Shown here: piece by piece, positions 42,931 through 50,779 of the stretch | How the letters are laid out: every line of letters begins with the position of its first letter | Position numbering within the stretch: the first letter of the stretch is position 1 | The notes under the pieces: model-generated | The model's database searches: none | The model's input: only the letters and a program-made list of their open reading frames with translations | What the model was told of the DNA's origin: nothing | Program-made: the position numbers and the translations under genes | Assembly (NCBI GenBank): GCA_041674745.1 | Contig: JBAYVD010000011.1 | Span: forward strand, 1 to 64,000 | Length of the DNA: 64,000 bases | Origin: UBA2040 sp041674745 | Lineage (GTDB): Bacteria; Bacteroidota; Bacteroidia; Flavobacteriales_D; Crocinitomicaceae | Direction: 5' to 3'

Positions 42931-43608
42931 TTATTCAATTGGAGATTCCAGTAAAATATGATCGATAAATTCTCTCACACAACCTTTCCCTCCTTTTTTG
43001 TTCAATACTATGTCCACGTTCGCCTTTACAACCTGTACCGCATCTGACGGACAAGCTGAAAAACCAACATTTTTAATGATTTCTAAATCATTTATATCGT
43101 CTCCAATGATGGCAACATTTTTCAAATCTAAGTTCAATTTCTCACAAAATCCTTTCAAAATGTCAATTTTTTTATCTCTTCCCAGATAAAAATGTTGAAT
43201 CCCCAATAAATCAGCTCGTTGCTTCACAGCTTCTCCCTTGAATCCGGAAGAAATAATTCCAACCTGAAAATCGCTTTTGGTCAAATGCAAAATTGCCATA
43301 CCGTCTTTGGTATTGTATTTTTTTAATTGATCGCCATTTTCGCTGGCATACATTCCACCATCGGTTAATACGCCATCAACGTCTAAAATCAATAATTTGA
43401 TGGCTTCTAATTTCGTTTTCCACAAATGTGGACGATACATGGGTTTGAAAAGCAGGCTGTACAAATCAATTTCATACTCTTCGCTCACGGCCATCAAATC
43501 GTACAACGTTAGTTCATTGGGTTCATCGACATTTAAATCCTGCAAAAACGCATGATAATCGAGCCCAAAATGGTCACAAAGTCCGCGAAGATTCGTTTCT
43601 AATAACAT
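42931..43608 (-). CDS. KdsC-like HAD phosphatase with extra N-terminal domain
   Basis: The 225-residue product carries a C0-type HAD domain of the KdsC/YrbI group (about 70-225), with the catalytic pair in LILDVDGVLTDGG (Asp76, Asp78), GIISSGFKGEAV, and GDDINDLEII. Normal KdsC is about 170-190 residues. Here about 65 extra N-terminal residues resemble a small XRE-like helical domain, with LTLYDLMAVSEEYEIDLYSLLF as the last two helices. KdsC removes phosphate from KDO-8-P, but the neighbours here are DAHP synthase and an epimerase, so the real substrate is open. It lies 2 nt after aroF. Confidence 0.85.
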   Translation of the reverse strand: MLLETNLRGLCDHFGLDYHAFLQDLNVDEPNELTLYDLMAVSEEYEIDLYSLLFKPMYRPHLWKTKLEAIKLLILDVDGVLTDGGMYASENGDQLKKYNTKDGMAILHLTKSDFQVGIISSGFKGEAVKQRADLLGIQHFYLGRDKKIDILKGFCEKLNLDLKNVAIIGDDINDLEIIKNVGFSACPSDAVQVVKANVDIVLNKKGGKGCVREFIDHILLESPIE

Positions 43609-43610
43609 AG

Positions 43611-44609
43611 TTAAACAATCGTATATCCAACACTACTTGCCACAGGTTTCAAACTTTCTACCAATTGACGGAATTCGTCGTGGTTTAGTTGCTGAGACGC
43701 ATCAGATTTTGCCACTTTCGGATTGGGATGCGCTTCTACCAATAAACCATCAATGCCCATCGCTACACAAGCGCGGGACAAATCTGCAATACCGTAGGCA
43801 TATCCCATCGCATGACTAGGATCCAAAATAATCGGCAAATTGGAATATTGTTTCAACCAAGCCACTCCACAAAGGTCTAAGGTGAAACGGGTACCCGTTT
43901 CAAAGGTGCGGATTCCTCTTTCGCAAAGAATCACATTTTCATTTCCGCCGCTTAAAACAAATTCTGCCGCTTGCACAAATTCTTGCAAGGTGGAACCAAA
44001 TCCTCTTTTTATCAAAACTGGTTTTTGTGTTTTTGCACAAGCACGCAAAATCCCTTGATCGTACATGGCTTTTGCGCCAACTTGTATCACATCTGAGTAT
44101 TCGATTACCTCTTCAATTTGCGTCGCGTCGCGGACTTCCGTAATCACATTCAATCCGTGTTTTTCACGCATTTTTGCCAGTAATTTCAAACCTTCCAATC
44201 CCATTCCTTGAAAACTGTATGGACTGGTTCTTGGTTTGTAGCAGCCTCCTCGCAAGGTCGTTAAACCTAAGTCTTTGATCAACAAGGATGAAGACTCAAT
44301 TTGTTCTTCGGATTCGACAGAGCAAGGACCACCGATCATAACCGTATTATTGGTTTTTCCACCAATCGTGATGTTGCCTATTTTCACTTCACGTTTTTCA
44401 TCTTGGTACGCACGTGATGCCAATTGCATATCATTGTTCATCGGGAAAAAGGCATCAACATGCGCTTCAATTCCTGCTGGCAATTCTTTTACGGAAGAAG
44501 CCGTAATCAATATGTATGTATCGTTCTTTTTGTAGAACATGGCTTTGCAGGTAGCAGCGATTTTTTCTGCTTGCTCAGCGCCAGTATTTTCTTTCAAATG
44601 TATTATCAT
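43611..44609 (-). CDS. aroF: 3-deoxy-7-phosphoheptulonate (DAHP) synthase, type I-beta
   Basis: The enzyme condenses erythrose-4-P and phosphoenolpyruvate, the first step of the shikimate pathway. The 332-residue product has an N-terminal ferredoxin-like (ACT-like) regulatory domain (about 1-65) and a TIM barrel with GGPCSVESEEQ, LRGGCYKPRTSPYSFQGMG, VIQVGAKAMYD, LIKRGFGSTL and ILDPSHAMG. The GAKAMYD and KRG blocks favour DAHP synthase over KDO-8-P synthase. The ATG at 44609 overlaps the upstream TGA (ATGA); the longer frame to 44702 lies inside the upstream gene. The chorismate mutase domain seen in some homologs is absent. Confidence 0.93.
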   Translation of the reverse strand: MIIHLKENTGAEQAEKIAATCKAMFYKKNDTYILITASSVKELPAGIEAHVDAFFPMNNDMQLASRAYQDEKREVKIGNITIGGKTNNTVMIGGPCSVESEEQIESSSLLIKDLGLTTLRGGCYKPRTSPYSFQGMGLEGLKLLAKMREKHGLNVITEVRDATQIEEVIEYSDVIQVGAKAMYDQGILRACAKTQKPVLIKRGFGSTLQEFVQAAEFVLSGGNENVILCERGIRTFETGTRFTLDLCGVAWLKQYSNLPIILDPSHAMGYAYGIADLSRACVAMGIDGLLVEAHPNPKVAKSDASQQLNHDEFRQLVESLKPVASSVGYTIV

Positions 44610-45610
44610 AACTCGCCTTTGATGAGGTTTACAAATGTAACAATTCCTTTTGCTCTTCGCATGGAATCCATAACGGGTAAATAGGTAACTTGGAAAGGAC
44701 AATTGCGGATGACTTTCATCATGTCTACGACCGTCATTTCTTCGTCGAGAGAAACGGGGTTTTTATTGACTAAGTTGATGGGTGTCATTCCATTGAAATC
44801 GGAAAGATTGCGCAACAGCCCTTTTCGAACATCTGCATTGGATACCAATCCTGCTAATTTTCCATCTTGGTCGACTACCAAACAAAAACCTAAGCTTCCG
44901 TTTTCTATCGATTTAAGAATATTTTCATTCGACAATTGTTCCAAAGCAACGGTAGGTGCTTCTTCAATTGGAATCATGAAATCCTTGATTTTATAATGAG
45001 AATCCAGTTCGCGTGTTGTCAAATCCATCAAAGCGTGCCCAATACTGGGCGCTTTGAACAAATAGGAACCTGAAACCGATGAGCGAACGCCCAAATTCCG
45101 TAAAATAAAGCTGACTTCTCCATTCACGCCACCGTCCACATGAATCGCTTTTCCTGGAAATTGGTTTCTGAATTGACGGATTTTTGAGAAATTCAACGCA
45201 TCAAAAACACCACCACTTTGGCCAGGAATCGTAGCCATAATCAAGATAAAATCCATTTCTGGAAAATGTTTGAAGACGTCTACCGAAGTTGGTGTGATCA
45301 CAGCCAATCCTTTTTTACCCGAAATATCAGAAGGAATGGCAAATCCATCTTTCAACTGCTCGTATTGAAAAGTCACATATTCAACAGGGTGTTGGCGCAA
45401 CAAATCAAAATATCGGTCAGGCGTTTCCGTGATAATGTGCAAGTCAATCGGTGTTTGGGTCCACATGCGAATTTTAGCAATGTCTTCAAAGACAGCCAAA
45501 TCGTCGTTGCAATCCACGTGCAATAAATCTACTTTGTGATCAATCAAATCGTCAATCACTTCTTTCAAAGGGCGTTTGTTGTCACTGTAAATGGAAGCGG
45601 ATATTTTCAT
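44606..45610 (-). CDS. Ribulose-phosphate 3-epimerase-like protein fused to a CBS pair
   Basis: The 334-residue product has an N-terminal RPE-like TIM barrel (1-205) that starts ISASIYSDN, with His31 and Asp33 in LLHVDCND, His58 in IDLHII, IMATIPGQSGG (phosphate loop), and Asp159 in HVDGGVNGE. These match the catalytic His/Asp set of RPE. A pair of CBS domains follows (about 210-334), usual sensors of adenine nucleotides. An RPE-CBS fusion is unusual; the familiar sugar-phosphate CBS enzyme is KdsD (SIS-CBS). It could supply xylulose-5-P and, via transketolase, the erythrose-4-P used by the next gene's DAHP synthase. That link is inference. Confidence 0.8.
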   Translation of the reverse strand: MKISASIYSDNKRPLKEVIDDLIDHKVDLLHVDCNDDLAVFEDIAKIRMWTQTPIDLHIITETPDRYFDLLRQHPVEYVTFQYEQLKDGFAIPSDISGKKGLAVITPTSVDVFKHFPEMDFILIMATIPGQSGGVFDALNFSKIRQFRNQFPGKAIHVDGGVNGEVSFILRNLGVRSSVSGSYLFKAPSIGHALMDLTTRELDSHYKIKDFMIPIEEAPTVALEQLSNENILKSIENGSLGFCLVVDQDGKLAGLVSNADVRKGLLRNLSDFNGMTPINLVNKNPVSLDEEMTVVDMMKVIRNCPFQVTYLPVMDSMRRAKGIVTFVNLIKGEL

Positions 45611-45612
45611 AC

Positions 45613-46008
45613 TTATTGATTGATGTTGTAAAGTGTTTTGAATTGTTTGTCAGCAATAACCAACTCCAACTGCTCGGGTTCGACCACCTTTTGCAAACTA
45701 TCTTGTAAACTTTTTAGCAGCGCTCTTTCGTCAAAACTGAAAGTAGCCATCGAAAACTTTTCTTTGGCAATCAATTTAAGTTCCAACGACTTCCCATTGC
45801 GATTCAATTGGAGAAATTGTTTTTTGTCGCCTAAAAAATGATTCTCCTTCCAATAAACAGCAATCTTACGTGCAATTTCCTCATCCGACGGGTTCGTGAA
45901 AAAGATGTCCATTTCTGCCGATTCCAACTTGCTGCCGTAATCTTGACGACAAGCCACGAACAAAAGCGCACATGACAGTAAGATTGCAGATTTTTTTAAT
46001 TTCGTCAT
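45613..46008 (-). CDS. Small lipoprotein, unknown
   Basis: The 131-residue product has a lipoprotein signal (LLFVAC, Cys about residue 20) and a mixed alpha/beta domain with no recognised family. The ATG at 46008 gives a proper signal peptide; the longer frame has ten extra residues of no value and would start inside the promoter box. It is first in the seven-gene operon, with a 2-nt gap to the epimerase-CBS gene. Its link to the following metabolic genes is unexplained. Confidence 0.7.
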   Translation of the reverse strand: MTKLKKSAILLSCALLFVACRQDYGSKLESAEMDIFFTNPSDEEIARKIAVYWKENHFLGDKKQFLQLNRNGKSLELKLIAKEKFSMATFSFDERALLKSLQDSLQKVVEPEQLELVIADKQFKTLYNINQ

Positions 46009-46016
46009 AGAATTAC

Positions 46017-46024
46017 CAAAGATA
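46017..46024 (-). promoter_or_regulatory. -7 box of the seven-gene operon
   Basis: Minus-strand TATCTTTG matches TAnnTTTG exactly, 8 nt upstream of the ATG at 46008. No clear -33 element is seen. Confidence 0.55.
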
Positions 46025-46082
46025 AGAAGCAAAAACAAAACTAAGGCTATTCGAGCTTTTAATTAATTGTGACATTTTGAAC

Positions 46083-46916
46083 ATGGAAAATCAAGTGCTT
46101 AAAAATCAAATTTTCAACGGAGCGAATCATCGAAAATCAGTAATCGACCTGACGATTCCTAGCACTTATTCCGGTAAAACCATTCTTTTTGTTCATGGTT
46201 TTATGGGTTTCAAAGATTGGGGCGCATGGCACCTCGTGGAAAAGTATTTTACGGATTTGGGATTTGGTTTTTGCAAATACAATGTTTCCCACAACGGTTG
46301 TTCACCAGATGACACATTGAATTTCGTCGATTTGGAGGCTTTTAGTGAAAACAATTATTCCAAAGAATTGGAAGACTTGCAAGCTGCTTTGGACTGGATG
46401 GAAAGTCACATGAAACCATTTCCAGAGCTTTACTTAATTGGCCATTCGCGAGGCGGAGGTATTGTACTTTTGTCCCACAACGATGCGCGCATCAAAAAAA
46501 TGGCGACGTGGGCGGCCATTTCGGATATTGGCATCCGTTTCCCCGCAGATGAAGAATTAGCCAAATGGAAAGCCAATGGCGTTCGCTACCAACAAAATGG
46601 ACGGACGAATCAAGCCATGCCCCTGCACTATTCTCAATACGAAAACTTCGACGAGAATCGAGAAAAATTAGATATTAAAAAGAGCGTTCAACAAATCGAT
46701 AAACCTTTGTTTTTATTGCATGGAGACAATGATACCTCTGTGTCAATTTCAGAAGGAGAAGAATTATCCGAATGGACTCACACACCGCTTGAAATAATAC
46801 CCGGTGCAAATCACACCTTCAATTCAGCTCATCCATGGACATCCATCGAATTGCCCAAAGAATTAAAATTAGCCTGTCAAAAAACAGCTGAATTTTTCTT
46901 GAAAAGTGAAAAATAA
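46083..46916 (+). CDS. Alpha/beta-fold hydrolase
   Basis: The 277-residue serine hydrolase has VHGFMGFKDWGAW (oxyanion-hole region), the nucleophile elbow GHSRGGG, LLHGDNDTSVSI before the acid residue, and the catalytic His in IPGANHTFNS. It has no signal peptide, so it acts in the cytoplasm. The substrate is unknown. I chose the ATG at 46083 over a TTG two codons upstream. The TerB-like gene follows 31 nt later with a -7-like box TAATCTTG (46921-46928) in between. Confidence 0.9.
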   Translation: MENQVLKNQIFNGANHRKSVIDLTIPSTYSGKTILFVHGFMGFKDWGAWHLVEKYFTDLGFGFCKYNVSHNGCSPDDTLNFVDLEAFSENNYSKELEDLQAALDWMESHMKPFPELYLIGHSRGGGIVLLSHNDARIKKMATWAAISDIGIRFPADEELAKWKANGVRYQQNGRTNQAMPLHYSQYENFDENREKLDIKKSVQQIDKPLFLLHGDNDTSVSISEGEELSEWTHTPLEIIPGANHTFNSAHPWTSIELPKELKLACQKTAEFFLKSEK

Positions 46917-46947
46917 ACTATAATCTTGCCCCAATAAATTATTCTAA

Positions 46948-47355
46948 ATGACCGAAAGCGAACACCACGAAAAACTAAGTTTATTGACACAATTGATACA
47001 ATTGGCCAAGGTAGACAGTGATATTCACGATAGTGAGTATCAATTTTTATCCGCAATAGCCAATCAACTCGGTGTTTCGAAAGAAGAATTCAACGGTTTG
47101 TTTGACGAATACATTTCCTTTCAACCACCGGCTTTTGAATTTGATCGTATTGTTCAATTTCATCGGTTGGTATTGTTGATGAACATCGATCAAGTCGTGG
47201 ACGAAAAACAGCTCACTTTGATTAAAACCATGGGTATTAGATTGGGATTGCAACCGCTGGCGATCGCTGAAGTATTGGATACAATGCACGATTACCCCAA
47301 CAACATGTTGCCGCCAGATAAGTTAATCGCCATTTTCCGCACCTTCCAAAATTGA
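46948..47355 (+). CDS. TerB-like domain protein
   Basis: This is a 135-residue all-helical protein of the TerB/DjlA-N-like fold. The first helix pair has LLTQLIQLAKVDSDIHDSEYQF, the family's acidic metal-binding-like loop, and a second half repeats the pattern in LLMNIDQVVDEKQL. TerB-like domains are linked to tellurite and phage resistance operons and to membrane stress, but no other Ter gene is near. The role is unknown. Confidence 0.75.
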   Translation: MTESEHHEKLSLLTQLIQLAKVDSDIHDSEYQFLSAIANQLGVSKEEFNGLFDEYISFQPPAFEFDRIVQFHRLVLLMNIDQVVDEKQLTLIKTMGIRLGLQPLAIAEVLDTMHDYPNNMLPPDKLIAIFRTFQN

Positions 47356-47385
47356 TGAGTCTCTGGTTGAAAGAAAATTATTTGA

Positions 47386-47787
47386 TTAACCGATAAACTG
47401 TTTTTTCTGGTCGGAAGTAGGCACAGCGCAGAATCCTTTGCTCAATTTATGACGTCTTTGTGCGATAAAATCATATCCTTTGTCGCGAATAAACTGTGGT
47501 ACAATCCATAAAAATTGAAACCAAGAAAAAGGAAATCTCAAGTGTTTGGCAATGCTGATTCCCGCATCTGATTTGGCATAGAGCTTTTCATTTTCATAAA
47601 AATAAACGGTACTTAAATCCGGCAATTCCCATCCTTTTTCTTGAAACAATTTTTCAGCAAAAGAGGACTGTAAAGTCAAAAATTGAAGGGATTTGTCTTT
47701 TTGAAATTTCAATATAAACTGAACAGATTGATTGCAAAAACCACAGTCTCCATCGTAAAAAACAAGTTTGTCTGGCGCTTTTTTCAT
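47386..47787 (-). CDS. DCC-family thiol-disulfide oxidoreductase (DUF393)
   Basis: The 133-residue protein shows the defining motif FYDGDCGFCNQSVQF (DxDCxxC), followed by FLTLQSSFAEKLF and KSDAGISIAKHL. DUF393 proteins are predicted thioredoxin-like redox enzymes. It is monocistronic. A perfect TATCTTTG box (47793-47800) ends 5 nt before the ATG, so the transcript is probably leaderless. Confidence 0.9.
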   Translation of the reverse strand: MKKAPDKLVFYDGDCGFCNQSVQFILKFQKDKSLQFLTLQSSFAEKLFQEKGWELPDLSTVYFYENEKLYAKSDAGISIAKHLRFPFSWFQFLWIVPQFIRDKGYDFIAQRRHKLSKGFCAVPTSDQKKQFIG

Positions 47788-47792
47788 GATTG

Positions 47793-47800
47793 CAAAGATA
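47793..47800 (-). promoter_or_regulatory. -7 box abutting the DCC gene start
   Basis: Minus-strand TATCTTTG (exact TAnnTTTG) with only 5 nt to the ATG at 47787. Confidence 0.55.
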
Positions 47801-47855
47801 GCCTTTTCCTTTCCTGAAATCGACCTATGAAAGGATTAACTTAAAACTAAAACCT

Positions 47856-47863
47856 TATATTTG
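47856..47863 (+). promoter_or_regulatory. -7 box of the 3-hydroxyacyl-CoA dehydrogenase gene
   Basis: TATATTTG matches TAnnTTTG exactly, 16 nt upstream of the ATG at 47880. Confidence 0.55.
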
Positions 47864-47879
47864 CCCAAAATTTTAGAAA

Positions 47880-48770
47880 ATGAAAAACGTAGCTGTCATC
47901 GGAGCTGGAACCATGGGAAATGGTATCGCACATACTTTCGCACAATTTGGACACAAAGTAAGTTTGATTGATGTTCAACAAGCCTCTTTGGACAAAGGAA
48001 TGGCCACTATTGCCAAGAATTTAGATCGTCAAGTAGCAAAAGAAGCGATTACGGAAGCTCAAAAAGCTGAAACATTGGCCAATATCACCACTTTTACTGA
48101 AATGGCAGCTGGTGTAGCAGGAGTAGAATTGGTGGTGGAAGCAGCGACAGAAAACGTTGATTTGAAATTGCAAATTTTCAAAAACTTGAGTGAAATCACT
48201 CCTGAAAATGTGATTTTAGCGACGAATACGTCTTCTATTTCCATTACAAAAATTGCTTCTGTAACCAATCGTCCAGATAAAGTAATTGGTATGCATTTTA
48301 TGAATCCGGTTCCTGTGATGAAATTGGTGGAAATTATACGGGGATATTCTACGACCGATGAAATCACAAAAACGATTATGGATTTGTCTAAAAACTTAGG
48401 CAAAACACCGGTTGAGGTGAACGATTATCCTGGTTTCGTGGCGAACAGAATCTTGATGCCGATGATCAACGAAGCGATTTATACGTTGTTTGAAGGCGTT
48501 GCTGGTGTGGAAGAAATCGACCAAGTAATGAAATTAGGGATGGCTCATCCAATGGGACCCTTGCAATTAGCAGATTTCATTGGTTTAGATGTTTGTTTGG
48601 CGATACTACATGTATTGCACGACGGATTTGGCAACCCAAAATACGCTCCTTGTCCGTTGTTGGTGAACATGGTCATGGCAGGTAAAAAAGGAGTGAAAAC
48701 AGGAGAAGGATTTTACTCTTGGGGTCACGGAACAAAAGACTTGATTGTTGCGGATAACTTTAAGAAATAA
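47880..48770 (+). CDS. 3-hydroxybutyryl-CoA dehydrogenase
   Basis: The 296-residue enzyme oxidises 3-hydroxyacyl-CoA with NAD(P)+ in beta-oxidation or butanoate metabolism. The Rossmann fold is VIGAGTMGNGIAHTFAQFG, and NTSSISITKIA (catalytic Ser), GMHFMNPVPVMKLVEII (catalytic His-Asn) and GFVANRILMPMINEAI follow. The length equals that of stand-alone HbdA/PaaH-type enzymes. It has its own promoter box and a strong terminator, so it is transcribed alone. Confidence 0.95.
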   Translation: MKNVAVIGAGTMGNGIAHTFAQFGHKVSLIDVQQASLDKGMATIAKNLDRQVAKEAITEAQKAETLANITTFTEMAAGVAGVELVVEAATENVDLKLQIFKNLSEITPENVILATNTSSISITKIASVTNRPDKVIGMHFMNPVPVMKLVEIIRGYSTTDEITKTIMDLSKNLGKTPVEVNDYPGFVANRILMPMINEAIYTLFEGVAGVEEIDQVMKLGMAHPMGPLQLADFIGLDVCLAILHVLHDGFGNPKYAPCPLLVNMVMAGKKGVKTGEGFYSWGHGTKDLIVADNFKK

Positions 48771-48789
48771 GCGACCAACATAAAAATAC

Positions 48790-48819
48790 AAAAGCTCAGG
48801 AATTTTCTTGAGCTTTTTT
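48790..48819 (+). terminator. Rho-independent terminator after the dehydrogenase gene
   Basis: Stem AAAAGCTCAGG / CTTGAGCTTTT (10 of 11 pairs), short loop, ending in a T-run. The minus strand also has A/T-rich flanks, so it may serve the convergent gene too. Confidence 0.85.
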
Positions 48820-48831
48820 GTTTCCGATTGT

Positions 48832-49806
48832 TTAGTTCGCAAACAAAGGGCGAATTACTTGACCTCTTGAAGTAGGCATATTCAAGCCCAGAATCGCCGC
48901 AGCTGTTGCAGTTACATCTATCATTTCGTGCTTTTCAGATATTACTTTTCCTTTTGGGAAATCAGGTCCCAACGCTGTCAAACTAATGTGTCGACAACAT
49001 TCACAACCTCCGCCGTGGGAAACAAATCCATCTTTTTTACCATCGCAATGCCGACCGTGATCATTCGTTATAAAAAGGGCTGTTTTGTTTCGGTAAATTG
49101 GGTCAGATTGCAACTTGTTCCACAAGGCCAATGCTTGCTGATCGGTGCTTCGGATTCCACTCAAGTAACCTTCCCAATTTCCCGCATGCCCTTGCACATC
49201 GACCTCCAAAAGATTTACTAGAAGTAGACGCGGATGAAAATGGTCAATCACACTGTCTACAATTTGCATGGTATAAGCATCGTTGCCGTAACCATAACCT
49301 TCACCTTCTGGTCCACACCAAGTCCTCGCTAAATTGGTATTTTCCCAACCTTTGTAGCTAGAATTGGCCAAAATATCCAATTTCCCTTTGGAAGTAATAA
49401 TCCACGCGTCGTTGTAATTGCGTTTTTTATCGCGCATGTAATATTGAAAAATACTCGGATACTTCGGTACTTCCAATCCACTATTTTCTACCTTTTGATA
49501 ACGCCCGGTTGTAATTGAAGCGTGGCCCGCATTGGTAAAAGTTGAACCTTCGTTGTAGAATTGATTGAAAAAAGTCCCTTGTGGCAACAAGCTATCTCTA
49601 AAATTTGGAATGTATTGCCGTGTTGGCTCTCCGAAAGTTTCGGAATACCGCGGACCATCAATTACCAAAATCACAACATTTTCGGCTATTATTGGCTTTT
49701 TTGGAACGAAAATTTCTTGTCGGTCTTGTTTTTTCGAAATGAAATACTCACCCACAGGAAGTATGCCTGCCAGCGACAACGCGACAATAACAATCGTTTT
49801 GATCAT
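48832..49806 (-). CDS. Alkaline-phosphatase-superfamily enzyme (sulfatase/phosphodiesterase-like)
   Basis: The 324-residue protein has an N-terminal membrane helix or signal (1-20) and a core with VVILVIDGPRYSETF, where Asp is a metal ligand, a nucleophile region in STFTNAGHASITTGRY (Thr), LFITNDHGRHCDGK (metal-binding Asp-His) and SHGGGCECCRHI, where His is the last metal ligand. The family hydrolyses phosphate or sulfate esters. It acts outside the cytoplasm. The substrate is unknown. It ends close to menB's downstream side; menB is upstream on the same strand with a 9-nt gap. Confidence 0.85.
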   Translation of the reverse strand: MIKTIVIVALSLAGILPVGEYFISKKQDRQEIFVPKKPIIAENVVILVIDGPRYSETFGEPTRQYIPNFRDSLLPQGTFFNQFYNEGSTFTNAGHASITTGRYQKVENSGLEVPKYPSIFQYYMRDKKRNYNDAWIITSKGKLDILANSSYKGWENTNLARTWCGPEGEGYGYGNDAYTMQIVDSVIDHFHPRLLLVNLLEVDVQGHAGNWEGYLSGIRSTDQQALALWNKLQSDPIYRNKTALFITNDHGRHCDGKKDGFVSHGGGCECCRHISLTALGPDFPKGKVISEKHEMIDVTATAAAILGLNMPTSRGQVIRPLFAN

Positions 49807-49815
49807 TCGCTGAAG

Positions 49816-50637
49816 TTAAGGGAATTTCGGAAACTGTTGAAAATCAGGATCCCGTTTTTCCAAGAAAGCGTGTTTTCCTTCTTGTGCTTCTTCCGTCAAG
49901 TAATACATCAATGTGGCATCGCCTGCTAACTCCATCAATCCATGTTGCCCATCCAATTCGGCATTTAAGGAACGTTTGATCATTCGAATCGCCAATGGGC
50001 TACGTTTCATGATGGTTTTACACCATTCTACTGTCGTATCCTCCAAATCAGCTAAAGGAACTACTTTGTTCACCATTCCCATCGCTTCAGCTTCAACAGC
50101 CGTGTATTGATTGCAAAGGAACCAGATTTCTCTCGCTTTCTTTTGACCCACGTGACGAGCCAAATAGGAAGAACCAAATCCACCGTCAAAACTACCGACT
50201 TTCGGACCTGTTTGACCAAATTTAGCATTATCAGAAGCGATTGTTAAATCACATACAACATGCAAAACATGTCCGCCTCCTATGGCATAACCATTCACCA
50301 TCGCAATAACCGGTTTTGGAAGCGATCGAAGGGCTTTGTGCAAATCCAATACATTCAAACGAGGAACACCATTTTCAGAAATATAACCACCTACCCCTTT
50401 CACATTTTGATCACCGCCCGAACAGAATGCTTTGTCGCCTGCACCCGTTAAAACTACCACACCAATATCGTTTCTTTCTCGGCAAATATTCACCGCATCC
50501 AACATTTCAAAATTGGTTTCTGGGCGAAATGCGTTGTATACTTTTGGTCTGTTGATTGTAATTCTAGCAATTCCTTCGTGGAAGTCAAAAAGGATATCGT
50601 CGTATGATTTGATGGTTTCCCATTTTCTATTGGACAT
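49816..50637 (-). CDS. menB: 1,4-dihydroxy-2-naphthoyl-CoA synthase
   Basis: MenB closes the second ring of menaquinone by Dieckmann condensation. The 273-residue crotonase-fold protein shows FCSGGDQNVKGVGGY, the oxyanion-hole block AMVNGYAIGGGHVLHVVCDLTIA, GQTGPKVGSFDGGFGS with the active-site Asp, and a typical C-terminus AFLEKRDPDFQQFPKFP. It is followed by the phosphatase-superfamily gene 9 nt later, probably in one transcript. A TAAATTTG box (50651-50658) lies 13 nt upstream. Other men genes are not in the window. Confidence 0.97.
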   Translation of the reverse strand: MSNRKWETIKSYDDILFDFHEGIARITINRPKVYNAFRPETNFEMLDAVNICRERNDIGVVVLTGAGDKAFCSGGDQNVKGVGGYISENGVPRLNVLDLHKALRSLPKPVIAMVNGYAIGGGHVLHVVCDLTIASDNAKFGQTGPKVGSFDGGFGSSYLARHVGQKKAREIWFLCNQYTAVEAEAMGMVNKVVPLADLEDTTVEWCKTIMKRSPLAIRMIKRSLNAELDGQHGLMELAGDATLMYYLTEEAQEGKHAFLEKRDPDFQQFPKFP

Positions 50638-50650
50638 GACTTTTTTCTTG

Positions 50651-50658
50651 CAAATTTA
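50651..50658 (-). promoter_or_regulatory. -7 box of menB
   Basis: Minus-strand TAAATTTG, exact TAnnTTTG match, 13 nt before the ATG at 50637. Confidence 0.5.
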
Positions 50659-50724
50659 ATCATTCGAATCATTTGACGATTCGAAATTGTTTGCAATAAT
50701 GGGGAAATATCCAACCTTCTTCCA

Positions 50725-50766
50725 CAAAAAAGCGGTCCAGAAAACAACTTGTTTTTCTGGACCGCT
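50725..50766 (-). terminator. Rho-independent terminator of the SQR-like gene
   Basis: AGCGGTCCAGAAAA pairs perfectly with TTTTCTGGACCGCT across a short loop; on the minus strand a six-T run follows. It is the strongest hairpin in the window. Confidence 0.9.
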
Positions 50767-50779
50767 CCAATTTGTTTAA

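Noticed and set aside
43611..44609. KDO-8-phosphate synthase (kdsA) because of the KdsC-like neighbour
   Set aside because: The motifs CYKPRTSPYSFQGMG plus GAKAMYD and an N-terminal ACT-like domain are those of type I-beta DAHP synthase, not KdsA.
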